From: Sphingomonadales bacterium
GTDB taxonomy: Bacteria; Pseudomonadota; Alphaproteobacteria; Sphingomonadales; Sphingomonadaceae
Length of the DNA: 64,000 bases
Reading direction: 5' to 3'
NCBI GenBank assembly: GCA_025351405.1
Contig: JANXVZ010000025.1
Span: 1 to 64,000 of the forward strand
The position numbers and the translations under genes were made by a program. Shown piece by piece: positions 17,627 through 26,881 of this stretch (the stretch's first letter is position 1; the number at the start of each line of letters is the position of its first letter). The notes below the pieces were generated by a model that worked only from the letters and a program-made list of their open reading frames with translations, had not been told where the DNA came from and made no database searches.

Positions 17627-17690
17627 CAACGGTGCGCGCCAGGGGTGCTGCAATTTCCCAGTTCCCCCTCTCCTGCGCTAGAAGCCTCGG

Positions 17691-18428
17691 GTGCACCTCG
17701 ATACGCCTGCCATCGTCTGCGCCCTGCTCCCGCATGGCGAGCACGGCGCCGTGGTGCGATTTTTCACCGCCGGCGATGGCCTTGTCGCCGGCTATGTGCG
17801 CGGCGGCCGCTCGCGGCGGCTGCGTCCGATCCTGCAGCCCGGCAATGGTGTGGCGCTGCAGATGCGCGGCCGCGTCGACACCCAGCTCGCAGCCGCCACT
17901 GTCGAATTGACCCATGCCCGCGCCGCGCTGGTCACGACCGGCATCGGCCTTGCCGGGCTCGAATGGCTGACGGCGCTGACCGCGCTGGCGCTGCCGGAAG
18001 GGGCACCGCACCCGATGCTCTACACGGCACTGGAGGCACTGGTCAGTGCCTTGGCAGCGGGCGCGGAGGCCGGCAGTATCGGGGAGGGCATCGTACGGTA
18101 TGAACTGTTGCTGCTCGGCGAACTCGGGTTTGCGCCGGATCTGTCGCGCTGTGCCGCCACCGGGACCAGTGACGACCTGACCTTCGTTTCCCCCCGGTCC
18201 AGCCAGGCGGTGTCGCGCGACGCCGGGTTGCCCTGGGCGGCGCGGTTGCTGCCGTTGCCGGCGTTCCTCACCGGCAATGCCCCGGCGACGCCTTCCGATA
18301 TCCAGGACGGATTGCGACTGACGGGACACTTCCTCGGCCGCGACGTGCTGACCGGTCGCGGAGTGGAGGTGCTCGCCGCACGGCAACGGTTAGTCGCAAG
18401 ATTCGAACAACGAACGGAAACATCTTGA
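17691..18428 (+). CDS. recO: DNA repair protein RecO
   Basis: Recombination mediator that helps load RecA on SSB-coated DNA with RecR and RecF. The 245-residue protein has the N-terminal OB-fold (TPAIVCALLPHGEHGAVVRFFTAGDGLVAGYVRGGRSRR), the GNGVALQMRGR strand and a helical C-terminal domain. There, RYELLLLGELGFAPDLSRCAATG is the region that carries a zinc finger in many RecO proteins; only one of the usual cysteines is seen here. The GTG at 17691 is the only start that gives the full OB-fold. In many relatives recO directly follows era; here an opposing gene intervenes. Confidence 0.93.
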   Translation: MHLDTPAIVCALLPHGEHGAVVRFFTAGDGLVAGYVRGGRSRRLRPILQPGNGVALQMRGRVDTQLAAATVELTHARAALVTTGIGLAGLEWLTALTALALPEGAPHPMLYTALEALVSALAAGAEAGSIGEGIVRYELLLLGELGFAPDLSRCAATGTSDDLTFVSPRSSQAVSRDAGLPWAARLLPLPAFLTGNAPATPSDIQDGLRLTGHFLGRDVLTGRGVEVLAARQRLVARFEQRTETS

Positions 18429-18488
18429 AAGTCGCAGCCGAAGGGTTCAACGCGCTTTGCTTGTTTGATTAGCTTGGGATTTGTATCG

Positions 18489-19793
18489 ATGTCGCGTTTG
18501 CGTACTGCCTTCCTGACGGCCCTCGCCGCTCCCGTTGCCCTCGCCAGCACCTCGGCCCTTGCCGGTGGGTTTTACCTGCAGGAACAGTCGCCGACTGCCG
18601 TTGGCCGCGCCTTTGCCGGCGAAGCGGCGATTGCCGATGGCCCCGCCACGATCTGGTACAATCCCGCCGGCATGACCAACCTGCCGGGCGCCCAGATCGA
18701 CCTTGGCGCGCACCTTCTCGATGTGACCAGCCGCCAGTCGGACAGGGGCAGCACCCGCAGCTATCCCGGCGCCGGCAACTTCCCCGTCGGCGGCGGCAAC
18801 GGTGGCAACCCGTTCAGCAACCCGGTGCTGGTGCCGTCGGGCTATGCCAGCTTCCACGTCAATGATTCGCGCTTGTGGCTGGGCCTTGGCATCTCGGCGC
18901 CGTTTGGTCTCAAGGTCGTTTACGATGACGGCTGGTTCGGGCGCTATGATTCGGTCGGCTCCGATCTCAAGACGTTGAACATCCAGCCAAGCATCGCCTT
19001 CAAGATCAACGATCGGCTGTCCATCGGTGGTGGTTTCGACGTCCAGACCCTGCATGCCGACCTGACCTCGGCGCTCCCCAATCTTGCCCCGGGCCTGCCC
19101 GATGGCGCGTTGCGCATTCACGGGCAAGACATGGCATTCGGCTGGAATGTCGGCGTTCGGGCCGACCTGGGGGCCCTCAAGCTCGGCGCCAGCTATCGCA
19201 GCCATGTCGATCACAAGCTTTCGGGTGTCGCCCAGATCAGCGGATTGCTTGGGCCGCTCGCGGGCCAGAACGCCTCGATCCGCGCCTTCGCGCCCATTTC
19301 GACCCCGGATATCGCCACTGTCAGCGGCGTCTTCGGCCAGGGTAACGCCCGCCTGCTCGGCAGCGTCACCTGGACCAACTGGAGCCGGTTCCAGCGGATC
19401 GCCGTGCAGAACGGCGCCGGCCAGGTCTTTCTCGATTCAGAGCAGAATTATCGCGATACCTGGACCTATTCGGCTGGCGGTGAATTTGACCTGTCAAAGC
19501 GCATGACGCTGCGCGCCGGGGCGATGTACGACCAGACGCCGACCGTCGATGGCTTCCGCACGACGCGCGTGCCGGATGGCAATCGCATCTGGGCCACCAC
19601 CGGTGCGACGCTGCGGGTCAACGACATGATCTCGCTCAACGCTTCCTATGCGCACATCTTCGTCAAGACCGCCGATGTGAACCGCATCGACCCGATCTTC
19701 GCGGGCACGCCGGCGCAAGTGCAGGTGGCGACGCGGTCGACCAACACCGGCAATGCCGATGAACTGGCCGGCAGCGTGACCTTCAAGTTCTGA
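18489..19793 (+). CDS. OmpP1/FadL-family outer membrane transporter
   Basis: A 434-residue outer-membrane beta-barrel of the long-chain fatty acid / hydrophobic-compound channel family. The signal peptide MSRLRTAFLTALAAPVALASTSALA is followed directly by GGFYLQEQSPTAVGRAFAGEAA and ATIWYNPAGMTNLPG, the family's N-terminal plug and hatch sequence. The C-terminus ends in an alternating strand with a terminal Phe (GSVTFKF), as required for barrel assembly. It could feed the beta-oxidation enzymes encoded about 27 kb away. A strong GC-rich hairpin follows the stop. The ATG at 18489 is preferred over upstream codons because it begins the signal peptide. Confidence 0.92.
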   Translation: MSRLRTAFLTALAAPVALASTSALAGGFYLQEQSPTAVGRAFAGEAAIADGPATIWYNPAGMTNLPGAQIDLGAHLLDVTSRQSDRGSTRSYPGAGNFPVGGGNGGNPFSNPVLVPSGYASFHVNDSRLWLGLGISAPFGLKVVYDDGWFGRYDSVGSDLKTLNIQPSIAFKINDRLSIGGGFDVQTLHADLTSALPNLAPGLPDGALRIHGQDMAFGWNVGVRADLGALKLGASYRSHVDHKLSGVAQISGLLGPLAGQNASIRAFAPISTPDIATVSGVFGQGNARLLGSVTWTNWSRFQRIAVQNGAGQVFLDSEQNYRDTWTYSAGGEFDLSKRMTLRAGAMYDQTPTVDGFRTTRVPDGNRIWATTGATLRVNDMISLNASYAHIFVKTADVNRIDPIFAGTPAQVQVATRSTNTGNADELAGSVTFKF

Positions 19794-19799
19794 CGACAG

Positions 19800-19829
19800 G
19801 CCCCCTTCCTCGGTGACGAGGGAGGGGGC
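19800..19829 (+). terminator. Long GC-rich hairpin after the FadL-type gene
   Basis: A 13-bp stem, 19800-19812 with 19817-19829, with one G-U wobble and a GTGA loop, begins 7 nt after the stop codon. No U-tract follows, so it may act as an mRNA 3'-end stabiliser or a factor-assisted terminator rather than an intrinsic one. Confidence 0.6.
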
Positions 19830-19880
19830 TGATCGCCGCCGGGATATGGACGCCGTCCGCGCCGCACGCTATCGCGGTGC

Positions 19881-22133
19881 ATGGCAATCACCACCGCAGA
19901 ACCACCCGAAACCGACCGCATTCTCGACACACCTTTCGATACCGCGCTTGGTGATCGCTATCTGGTCTATGCGCTCTCCACGATTACGGCGCGGTCGCTG
20001 CCGGACCTGCGCGACGGCCTGAAGCCCGTCCATCGTCGCATCCTGTGGGGGATGCGGCTGCTGAAGCTGGACCCCGCCGCCGGTTACAAGAAATGCGCCC
20101 GCGTCGTCGGCGACGTGATGGGCAAATACCATCCGCACGGCGACCAATCGATCTATGACGCCCTCGTCCGGCTGAGCCAGGATTTTGCGCTGCGCTATCC
20201 GCTGGTCGATGGACAGGGCAATTTCGGCAATATCGACGGCGATAACGCCGCCGCCATGCGCTACACCGAAGCGCGGCTGACCGCCGCCGCCACCGAATTG
20301 ATGGATGGCCTGGACGAAGCCAGTGTCGAATTTCGCGCCACCTACAATGGCGAGGAGGAGGAGCCCGAGGTTTTCCCCGGCATGTTCCCCAACCTGCTGG
20401 CCAATGGATCATCGGGCATCGCGGTCGGCATGGCGACAAGCATCCCGCCGCACAACGTTGCCGAAGTGCTCGGCGCCGCGCTGGCACTGCTGGCTAATCC
20501 GGATCTTCCCGAAGCAGCAATGCTCGAGCATGTCCACGGCCCCGACTTCCCGACCGGCGGCATCTGCGTCGAACCGGCGGCGAGCATCGCCGAAGCCTAT
20601 GCCACCGGGCGCGGCAGCTTTCGGCTGCGGGCACGCTGGCGGGTCGAGGACCAGGGCCATGGCACCTGGCGCATCGTCATCGAGGAAATTCCCTACCAGG
20701 TCGTCAAAGGCAAGCTGATCGAGGCGCTGGCCGAACTGGTCAACGAAAAGAAGCTGCCGATCCTGGGCGATATCGACGACGAATCGGATTCCGCCATCCG
20801 CATCATCATCGAGCCGAAGTCACGCAACGTTGACCCCGCCGTACTGATGGAGAGCCTGTTCAAGCTGACCGACCTTGAAGTGCGGATTTCCCTCAACATG
20901 AACGTCCTCGATCATGGGCGCCCGGGGGTTTTGTCGCTGAAGGCCGTGCTGGGCAAATGGCTGGTCCACCAACGCGAAGTGTTGCTGGCGCGAAGCCGTT
21001 TTCGCCTGGGCAAGATAGAAGCGCGGCTGGAGATCCTGGGCGGATTCCTAAAGGCGTATCTCAACCTCGATGAGGTCATCCGCATCATCCGCGAGGCCGA
21101 TGACGCAAAGCTGGAGCTCATCGCGGCCTTCGACCTGACGCCGGTTCAGGCCGAGGCGATCCTGAACATGCGGCTGCGATCGTTGCGCCGGCTCGAGGAA
21201 ATCGAGATCACCCGCGAGAACAAGGCGCTGACGATGGAAGCCAAGGCTTTGACCGAGTTGATCGGGTCGCCGGTGCAGCAGACCACGCGGCTGACGACAG
21301 ACCTTGGCGCCATGCTCAAGCGTTATGGCAAGGATACCACGCTCGGCCGCCGGCGCACAACCGTGGAGACTGCACCGAACGTCAAGCTGATCGCCTATGA
21401 AGACATGATCGACAAGGAACCACTGACCATCATTGCCAGCCAGAAGGGCTGGGTGCGGGCGATGAAGGGCCATATCGACCTGGCCAGCGGCGACGCCATC
21501 AAGTTCAAGGAGGGCGACGGCGCGGCGTTCGCCTTCCATGCCCATACCACGGACAAGATCATGGTCGCGGTATCGGACGGGCGTTTCTACACACTGACAC
21601 CCGACAAGCTGCCCGGCGGACGCGGCTTCGGCGAGCCGTTGCGCCTGATGATCGATCTGGGCGAAGGCACCGATATCGTTGCCCTTGCCGTGTGGAAGGC
21701 CGATGCGCGATTGCTGGTTGCCGCCAGCGACGGGCGCGGCTTTATCGTCGAAGCGGCGGATATCCTCGCCGAAACCCGCAAGGGGCGCCAGGTTCTCAAC
21801 CCCAAGGATGGCGCAAAACTCTCCATCGTCCGCGCCATCCCTGCCGGTGACGACATGATCGCGGTGATTGGTGACAACCGCAAGCTGCTGGTGTTCGGTG
21901 TCGACGAGCTGCCGACCATGGGGCGTGGGCAGGGCGTCACGTTGCAACGCTACAAGGATGGTGGCCTCGCCGATGCACGCAGCTTCATCATGGCGGAGGG
22001 GCTGAGCTGGGCGATGGGTGGCGCCGGCACCCGGACCCGGACCGAAAGCGACCTGAGCTTCTGGAAGAGCGCCCGCGGCACGGCCGGTCGCCTGCCGCCA
22101 ACAGGGTTCCCGCGCGACAACAAGTTCGGCTGA
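19881..22133 (+). CDS. parC: DNA topoisomerase IV subunit A
   Basis: Catalytic subunit that cuts and rejoins DNA to unlink daughter chromosomes. The 750-residue protein shows the winged-helix region [20 protein letters not shown], the quinolone-region [17 protein letters not shown] and the catalytic tyrosine in [11 protein letters not shown] (about residue 133). The coiled-coil arm ends with [14 protein letters not shown], and the C-terminal beta-pinwheel starts near [14 protein letters not shown]. It is ParC rather than GyrA because of its length and the degenerate pinwheel without an evident GyrA box. parE is not in the window. Six base pairs separate the stop from the next small gene. Confidence 0.96.
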   Translation: MAITTAEPPETDRILDTPFDTALGDRYLVYALSTITARSLPDLRDGLKPVHRRILWGMRLLKLDPAAGYKKCARVVGDVMGKYHPHGDQSIYDALVRLSQDFALRYPLVDGQGNFGNIDGDNAAAMRYTEARLTAAATELMDGLDEASVEFRATYNGEEEEPEVFPGMFPNLLANGSSGIAVGMATSIPPHNVAEVLGAALALLANPDLPEAAMLEHVHGPDFPTGGICVEPAASIAEAYATGRGSFRLRARWRVEDQGHGTWRIVIEEIPYQVVKGKLIEALAELVNEKKLPILGDIDDESDSAIRIIIEPKSRNVDPAVLMESLFKLTDLEVRISLNMNVLDHGRPGVLSLKAVLGKWLVHQREVLLARSRFRLGKIEARLEILGGFLKAYLNLDEVIRIIREADDAKLELIAAFDLTPVQAEAILNMRLRSLRRLEEIEITRENKALTMEAKALTELIGSPVQQTTRLTTDLGAMLKRYGKDTTLGRRRTTVETAPNVKLIAYEDMIDKEPLTIIASQKGWVRAMKGHIDLASGDAIKFKEGDGAAFAFHAHTTDKIMVAVSDGRFYTLTPDKLPGGRGFGEPLRLMIDLGEGTDIVALAVWKADARLLVAASDGRGFIVEAADILAETRKGRQVLNPKDGAKLSIVRAIPAGDDMIAVIGDNRKLLVFGVDELPTMGRGQGVTLQRYKDGGLADARSFIMAEGLSWAMGGAGTRTRTESDLSFWKSARGTAGRLPPTGFPRDNKFG

Positions 22134-22139
22134 CGCGGC

Positions 22140-22493
22140 ATGATCGTCCTTGCCGTCATCATCCTTGCCATCGTGCTGATGGCGATGATCTCGAAGGCCG
22201 GACGCGTATCGCCCGGCGGGGGCGGGGGCGCCGACATCGGCAACGGTGTGGGTCGGGGCGGCGTGCCGATGCCGATCGACAGTGTATTCGCCGACGATGG
22301 CGATTTGCCGCTGGCCAGTGTCGACGACTACGGCAACCCGGCCGGCAACGACGACGGAGACCGGGGTATCGAACCAGGCGGCGGCGACTTTGGCGGCGGT
22401 GGCAGCAGCGGAAGCTGGGACGATGACGGTGGCGACGACAGCAGTGACGACGGCGGCGACGGTGGCGATGGCGGCGACGGCAGTAGCGACTGA
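22140..22493 (+). CDS. Small membrane-anchored Asp/Gly-rich protein, unknown function
   Basis: A 117-residue protein with one N-terminal transmembrane helix (MIVLAVIILAIVLMAMI), then a glycine-rich linker and a very acidic low-complexity tail of D, G and S (about residues 70-117, in GGDGG-like repeats). It begins 6 bp after parC and is probably translated from the same mRNA. I recognise no family. The acidic repeat could bind calcium or simply be a disordered tail. It is unlikely to be an artefact, because it follows parC closely, begins with a clean hydrophobic helix and ends before a low-GC gap. Confidence 0.65.
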   Translation: MIVLAVIILAIVLMAMISKAGRVSPGGGGGADIGNGVGRGGVPMPIDSVFADDGDLPLASVDDYGNPAGNDDGDRGIEPGGGDFGGGGSSGSWDDDGGDDSSDDGGDGGDGGDGSSD

Positions 22494-22652
22494 CCCGCAT
22501 CCGTCCCGGAAGTGAAACGCCCTGACGGCAATATCGGGAAAACCGGGGTGTATGCTCTGGCGTTAATACCGTCCGATGGATTATGAACCAAAGTTAAGGT
22601 CTCAGGCCGCACAGCCTCGCTCTTAACAGGGGGCGAGTCAGGTGCATCGGCT

Positions 22653-23837
22653 TCAGACATCGGTGACGGCACTGTCGAGAAGGGCGGTGACCGTTGCCAC
22701 ATCATCGGGGAAACCCGCAGCGACCCAGGCGCGTTCGAACGCCGCCAGCCTTGCAGCAACTTCGGGGCCGGGACGCAGGCCGCGCGCCAGCAGGTCACGT
22801 CCCGATGCCGGCAGCCGCGGGCGCTGCCATGCACGCAGTTCACCAACGCGCGGACCCGTTTCCCCGGCGATCAGCAGGCGGTCGAGCACGGCCTCACTGC
22901 CCAGCGACCACGCGGCCGGCAACAGCGCGGTATCCCCAAGCGGCACCACTGCCAAAGCCAGCCGGACCTTGTCGGCATTCGACAGTCGCAGCCGCGACGC
23001 GACACCCTGCGCCACCATGGCATCGGGGGGCAGCAAGGCTGCGAGCCGCCGCCGCCAGTCGGGTGCGACCCCGCATGCTGCCTCGGCTGCGATGGTTCGT
23101 GCCAACATCGGCAGGCGATCGGCGCTAATTTCCGGCAGCACCGGTTTCAGGATCCCGTTCCGAAGCATGAGTGTCAGCGCCGGAACCGGATCGGGAACCT
23201 GCAACAGGCCGCGCATTTCGCCGGCAATCCGCTCGCGTGAAAGCGCCATCAGGTCGTTGGCGCGGGCCGTGCACGCTGCCAATCCTTCGGCATCGATATC
23301 GCCGGCAAAGCGTGCCGAGAAACGAAAGAAGCGCAGGATCCGCAAATGGTCCTCGGCGATGCGCTGCAAAGGCTCACCGATGAAACGCACCCGTCGCGCC
23401 GCCAGATCGTCGAGCCCGCCGTAGAAATCGCTGATTTCTCCCGATGGCAAGCCCGCATAAAGTGCGTTGATGGTGAAATCGCGCCGGCCGGCGTCTTCCT
23501 GCCATTCGGTGGTGTAGGTCACATCGGCATGGCGGCCGTTCGTCGCCACGTCGCGGCGCAAGGTGGTGACTTCAACAGTCAGGCCGTCCGCCACCGCGGT
23601 GACCGTACCATGCGCCAACCCGGTCGGGATCGCCTTCAGCCCGGCCAGCTTCAGCCGCTGCATCACTTCGGCGGGGGGCAGTGTGGTGGCGAGATCGATG
23701 TCCTTGACGGCGACCCCGAGCAGCGCATCGCGCACCGCACCGCCGACCAGGCGTGTCGCCCCCGACGCCGCATCCAGCGCCGCAAGGATGGCGACCCCAC
23801 CCGCGGTCGTCGCCCAATCCTGCGGTGGCAATTTCAT
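22653..23837 (-). CDS. cca: CCA tRNA nucleotidyltransferase
   Basis: Adds or repairs the 3' CCA of tRNAs. The class II nucleotidyltransferase head shows LVGGAVRDALLGVAVKDIDLATTLPP (GGAVRD, then the DxD metal pair). HGTVTAVADGLTVEVTTLRRD and the B-motif RRDFTINALYAGLPSGEISDFYGGLDDL follow, and then RIAEDHLRILRFFRFSARF. At 394 residues it matches the alphaproteobacterial form without an HD domain. The start at 23837 overlaps the NUDIX stop by 4 nt. It is third in the overlapping minus-strand set DUF1285 / NUDIX / cca. Confidence 0.93.
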   Translation of the reverse strand: MKLPPQDWATTAGGVAILAALDAASGATRLVGGAVRDALLGVAVKDIDLATTLPPAEVMQRLKLAGLKAIPTGLAHGTVTAVADGLTVEVTTLRRDVATNGRHADVTYTTEWQEDAGRRDFTINALYAGLPSGEISDFYGGLDDLAARRVRFIGEPLQRIAEDHLRILRFFRFSARFAGDIDAEGLAACTARANDLMALSRERIAGEMRGLLQVPDPVPALTLMLRNGILKPVLPEISADRLPMLARTIAAEAACGVAPDWRRRLAALLPPDAMVAQGVASRLRLSNADKVRLALAVVPLGDTALLPAAWSLGSEAVLDRLLIAGETGPRVGELRAWQRPRLPASGRDLLARGLRPGPEVAARLAAFERAWVAAGFPDDVATVTALLDSAVTDV

Positions 23838-24454
23838 GGCAGCCGCCGCGAAAGATTGACGATGATGCCGGCGGTCGCACCCCATATTTCATGGCGATCG
23901 TGGCGAATGACATAATAGCGGCGAGCCTGCCCCTGCCATTCGCCCTGGCGCAGTTCGTGGTTGGCAGGGTCGATGGCGTGGGCGAACGGCACATGGAAAA
24001 CCTCTGCCACCTCGCGCGCCTGCGGCGTGAACAGCAGCCCGGGCGGCACGATGCCCACCACGGGCGCGATCGAAAACCCGGTTCCCGTCTCATAGGGATC
24101 GAGCGTGCCGAGCACCTCGACATCGCCGCGCGCCAGCGCCACCTCCTCCTCCGCTTCACGCAACGCGGCAGCGACCGCATCGGCATCGCCCGGGTCGATC
24201 CTGCCGCCGGGGAACGCCACCTGGCCTGGATGACGACGCATTGTCGTGGTGCGGCGAGTCAGAAGCAACTGCGGCTCGGCTTCATCGGTAACGGCTATCA
24301 GCACCGCTGCCGGGGTTAGCGCCATGTCCGGCTGCGGCGCAGAATTCGATGTCACATCCCAGTCGCCACGATAGCCGGCGCCTGTCGTGCCGTGCACAGC
24401 CTGCGGCAGCGCTGGGTCGTGCATGGCCTGACGCAGCCTTGCCAGCGTGGTCAT
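23834..24454 (-). CDS. NUDIX hydrolase, CoA-pyrophosphatase-like
   Basis: A 206-residue protein with the NUDIX box FPGGRIDPGDADAVAAALRE followed by AEEEVAL. The UPF0035-type preceding motif (LLTRRTTTMRRHPGQVAFPGG) is that of CoA diphosphatases of the NudL/PCD1 group, which split CoA into phosphopantetheine and 3',5'-ADP. The start at 24454 (MTTLARLRQAM) overlaps the DUF1285 stop by 4 nt, and its end overlaps cca. Substrate assignment rests on motif resemblance. Confidence 0.9.
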   Translation of the reverse strand: MTTLARLRQAMHDPALPQAVHGTTGAGYRGDWDVTSNSAPQPDMALTPAAVLIAVTDEAEPQLLLTRRTTTMRRHPGQVAFPGGRIDPGDADAVAAALREAEEEVALARGDVEVLGTLDPYETGTGFSIAPVVGIVPPGLLFTPQAREVAEVFHVPFAHAIDPANHELRQGEWQGQARRYYVIRHDRHEIWGATAGIIVNLSRRLP

Positions 24455-25038
24455 GCCGGCATGAAAGGGAAAAAGGCGCCATCGCTCCACAAGCCGGGGG
24501 GCGTAGCGCCTTCGGCCAGCGCCAGGTCGGCAAGCTGGTAAAAGACGGCGCGGTTGAGCAGGGCCTCCAGGCCGGCGCGCACGTGGAGATAGGGCCGCGG
24601 CGTGCCATCCACCGCTGTATCGATGCGCAGGACGTGCTCTGGTCCGGCACGCACATGATCGTCGGTGTTGAGCCGGAACACCAGGGTGCGCCCCTTGCCT
24701 TCCCCTTCGCTCAGAACCTCGACCGCAATGAACGGCGCATCATCCACAACGATGTCGAGCTTCTCGACTGGCGTTACCAGAACGAAACTGCCATCCGCCT
24801 CGCGTCGCAGGATGGTCGAAAACAGCCTTACAAGTTCCCTGCGCCCGATCGGTGAACCTTCGTGGAACCAGGTGCCATCGGCGGCAATCCGCATGAAGCT
24901 GTCACCGCAATGCGTCGGATGCCACAGATGCACCGGTGGCGTCTTGTGGCTGGCGAGCAATGCGGCAATCTCCCCCAGCGATCGTCCGGCGGAATCGCGC
25001 GGCATCTCGGGTGGCGTGTGGGTCGGCGACTGGGTCAT
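24451..25038 (-). CDS. DUF1285 family protein
   Basis: A 195-residue soluble protein of unknown function. Typical segments are PPVHLWHPTHCGDSFMRIAADGTWFHEGSPIGRRELVRLFSTILRREADGSFVLVTPVEKLDIVVDDAPFIAVE, read here in parts: DGTWFHEGSPIGR and LVTPVEKLDI. The structure of a homologue has two alpha/beta domains, but no activity is established. It starts the overlapping set with the NUDIX and cca genes. The ATG at 25038 is used. A further in-frame codon at 25050 adds four residues without support. Confidence 0.88.
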   Translation of the reverse strand: MTQSPTHTPPEMPRDSAGRSLGEIAALLASHKTPPVHLWHPTHCGDSFMRIAADGTWFHEGSPIGRRELVRLFSTILRREADGSFVLVTPVEKLDIVVDDAPFIAVEVLSEGEGKGRTLVFRLNTDDHVRAGPEHVLRIDTAVDGTPRPYLHVRAGLEALLNRAVFYQLADLALAEGATPPGLWSDGAFFPFMPA

Positions 25039-25125
25039 CCCGCCATACATAGAGTTGTGCGGCGAAGGTGCAATGTGGGTGCGACGGTGGCTGCCACCCG
25101 CATGCCGGACCGCCGCCTTGGGGAA

Positions 25126-25659
25126 TCAGGCCGCGCGGCGAACCGGTATCGCGGGTTCGATATTGCCGGTCATGGGCAACGAACCGGCGTCACCGCGCAT
25201 CAAGAGGCGATCGGCCGCAAACGGCCCAGGCAACTGCCAGCCGGCAGTGGCATCGGCGGAAAATCCGAAGCGGCCATAGAAACCGACGTCGCCGATGAGC
25301 AGGACCGGCGGACGGTTGCCGGCGTCGACAGCGGCGAGGGCGCGATCGATCAACTGCGTTGCGATGCCCTGCCCGCGATGGCTGGCGGCCGTTGCCACCG
25401 GCCCGAGCAAGGTCAACGGATGGCGCAAATCATGGCGGCCGCGCAGTGCGATGGACCAGCACTGCACCGACCCGACGATACGGCCCCGATCGCGCATGAC
25501 GAACGACAATGCCGGGTCTGCCACCGCACCATCGCGCAGCCGATAGGCGGTGCGGTTACGCCGCGCGGGGCCAAATCCTGCGTCGAGCAGGTTCTCTATT
25601 TCGGGCAGGTCGATCGACTGCGCGGGGATGATGCTGAGCAATTCGAGGGAAACTTTCAT
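25126..25659 (-). CDS. GNAT-family N-acetyltransferase (YhbS-like)
   Basis: A 177-residue acetyl-CoA-dependent transferase. Motif A is ASHRGQGIATQLIDRALAA (about 95-113, with the Q/RxxGxG/A pyrophosphate loop). GFYGRFGFSADA and the preceding LLIGD are typical of the YhbS/YhbS-like subgroup, and an acidic LLSIIPAQSIDLPEIENLL begins the fold. The substrate is unknown. The ATG at 25659 is used; a TTG nine bases upstream is possible. Confidence 0.85.
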   Translation of the reverse strand: MKVSLELLSIIPAQSIDLPEIENLLDAGFGPARRNRTAYRLRDGAVADPALSFVMRDRGRIVGSVQCWSIALRGRHDLRHPLTLLGPVATAASHRGQGIATQLIDRALAAVDAGNRPPVLLIGDVGFYGRFGFSADATAGWQLPGPFAADRLLMRGDAGSLPMTGNIEPAIPVRRAA

Positions 25660-25793
25660 GAGCGACAAAGGCCAATACGCCCGGCAACCAATCTGGTGGC
25701 GGGGGAAATCAGCCTCGTCGGCTCGTCTGAAAGATCATCACCATGTTGGCGCAGGCACTAGCATGCACAGGCTTGCGGCGCAATGAACGCCCG

Positions 25794-25811
25794 CTGCCGT
25801 TCCGCCGGCAG
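25794..25811 (-). terminator. Hairpin downstream of the F0 operon
   Basis: CTGCCG (25794-25799) and CGGCAG (25806-25811) with a 6-nt loop, 9 bp beyond the atpF stop on the minus strand. It lacks a U-tract. The remaining gap to the GNAT gene (25660-25793) shows nothing recognisable. Confidence 0.4.
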
Positions 25812-25819
25812 ACAAGCGA

Positions 25820-26383
25820 TCAGTGCAGGCGGCGCTCCAGCCCGGCGATCGCCTCGTCGGTCAGCTTGGCCTGCATGGCACTGTCGGTCTTGGCTGCGAT
25901 CAATGCGGTCGCTGCGGCCGTGACGCGGCGGGCGACATCGGCACGCAGGCTGGCTTCGGCAGCGCGTTCGGCAACGGTGATCTTCGCCTCCGCAGCGACC
26001 GTCCGGCGTTCGATGGTCTGCGCAGCGGCTTTCTCGGCCTCGGCGACCAGTTCTGCTGCCTCGGTATGGGCCCGGGCAACGATCGCCTTGGCATCGGTTT
26101 CGGCAGCAGCACGCTGGGCATTGGCGTCTGCCAGCAACGCTTCGGCCTCGGCCCGTACAGCCTTGGCCTCGGCCAATTCGCGGCGCACTGCAGCGATGCG
26201 CTCATCGAGCGCGGCGACGATGCGATGCGGCAGCTTGCCGACGAACACCGCAAGCAGCAGGAAAATGCTGATCGATATATAAACCCAGGTTTCGGCTCCC
26301 ATGCCGAGCAGGACGGGTTCGATATGCGCTTTGTTGGCGGGGACGGCAGTCGTGGTGCCTGCGGTGGTGGATTGCATTGCCAT
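25820..26383 (-). CDS. atpF: ATP synthase F0 subunit b
   Basis: Peripheral-stalk subunit of the F0F1 ATP synthase in the inner membrane. At 187 residues, it has a short polar N-terminus, one membrane helix (about 33-50, ETWVYISISIFLLLAVFVG), then the KLPHRIVAALDERIAAVRREL turn and a long Ala/Glu-rich helix that dimerises with b'. It lies 4 bp behind the b' gene. Two ATG codons (26383 and 26377) are possible starts. F1 genes are not in the window, as usual in alphaproteobacteria, where F0 and F1 are separate operons. Confidence 0.93.
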   Translation of the reverse strand: MAMQSTTAGTTTAVPANKAHIEPVLLGMGAETWVYISISIFLLLAVFVGKLPHRIVAALDERIAAVRRELAEAKAVRAEAEALLADANAQRAAAETDAKAIVARAHTEAAELVAEAEKAAAQTIERRTVAAEAKITVAERAAEASLRADVARRVTAAATALIAAKTDSAMQAKLTDEAIAGLERRLH

Positions 26384-26387
26384 TCCC

Positions 26388-26867
26388 CTAGCGAGCCGAT
26401 GCCAGGGCTGCGTCGATTTCGGCAGGCGAGACGGTGAGACCGGTCAACCGGGCCACCGCTTCTCCGGTCAAGTCCGCAGTCGTGGCAGCCAGCTTGGCTT
26501 CCGCTGCGCTTCGCGCCGCTGCGATGCGAACCGCCGCTTCGTCGGACCGGGCGTCAAGCGTCGCCGCCAGCGCCTTCATCCGGGTTTCGATAGCCTGCGA
26601 GGCCTTGGCACGCGCCGCCGCGACCTCGGCCTGCGCAGCTTCACGCGCTGTTGCCATGCCGGCATCATAGCGCGTGCGGATGGCATCGGCCTCGGTCTTG
26701 GCGACTTCCGCCGCGTCGAGATCGCTCGAAACACGCTGCTCACGCTCATCGATGACGCGTCCGACCTTCGGCAAGGTCGGACGCACGATGGCAAAATACA
26801 GCACCGCAAAGATCACCGCCAGCCAGGCAAGCTGGGGCAGGAAATTGGCGGGATCGAACTGCGGCAC
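26388..26867 (-). CDS. atpF': ATP synthase F0 subunit b' (b-prime)
   Basis: Second peripheral-stalk subunit, found in alphaproteobacteria, cyanobacteria and chloroplasts. The 159-residue protein begins MPQFDPANFLPQLAWLAVIF with one membrane helix (about 11-28), then VRPTLPKVGRVIDEREQRV and a long alanine-rich helix. MPQFD-NFLPQL is the standard b' N-terminus, which distinguishes it from b. The spacing to atpE is 14 bp. Confidence 0.94.
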   Translation of the reverse strand: MPQFDPANFLPQLAWLAVIFAVLYFAIVRPTLPKVGRVIDEREQRVSSDLDAAEVAKTEADAIRTRYDAGMATAREAAQAEVAAARAKASQAIETRMKALAATLDARSDEAAVRIAAARSAAEAKLAATTADLTGEAVARLTGLTVSPAEIDAALASAR

Positions 26868-26881
26868 GGCGGACTACGCTT

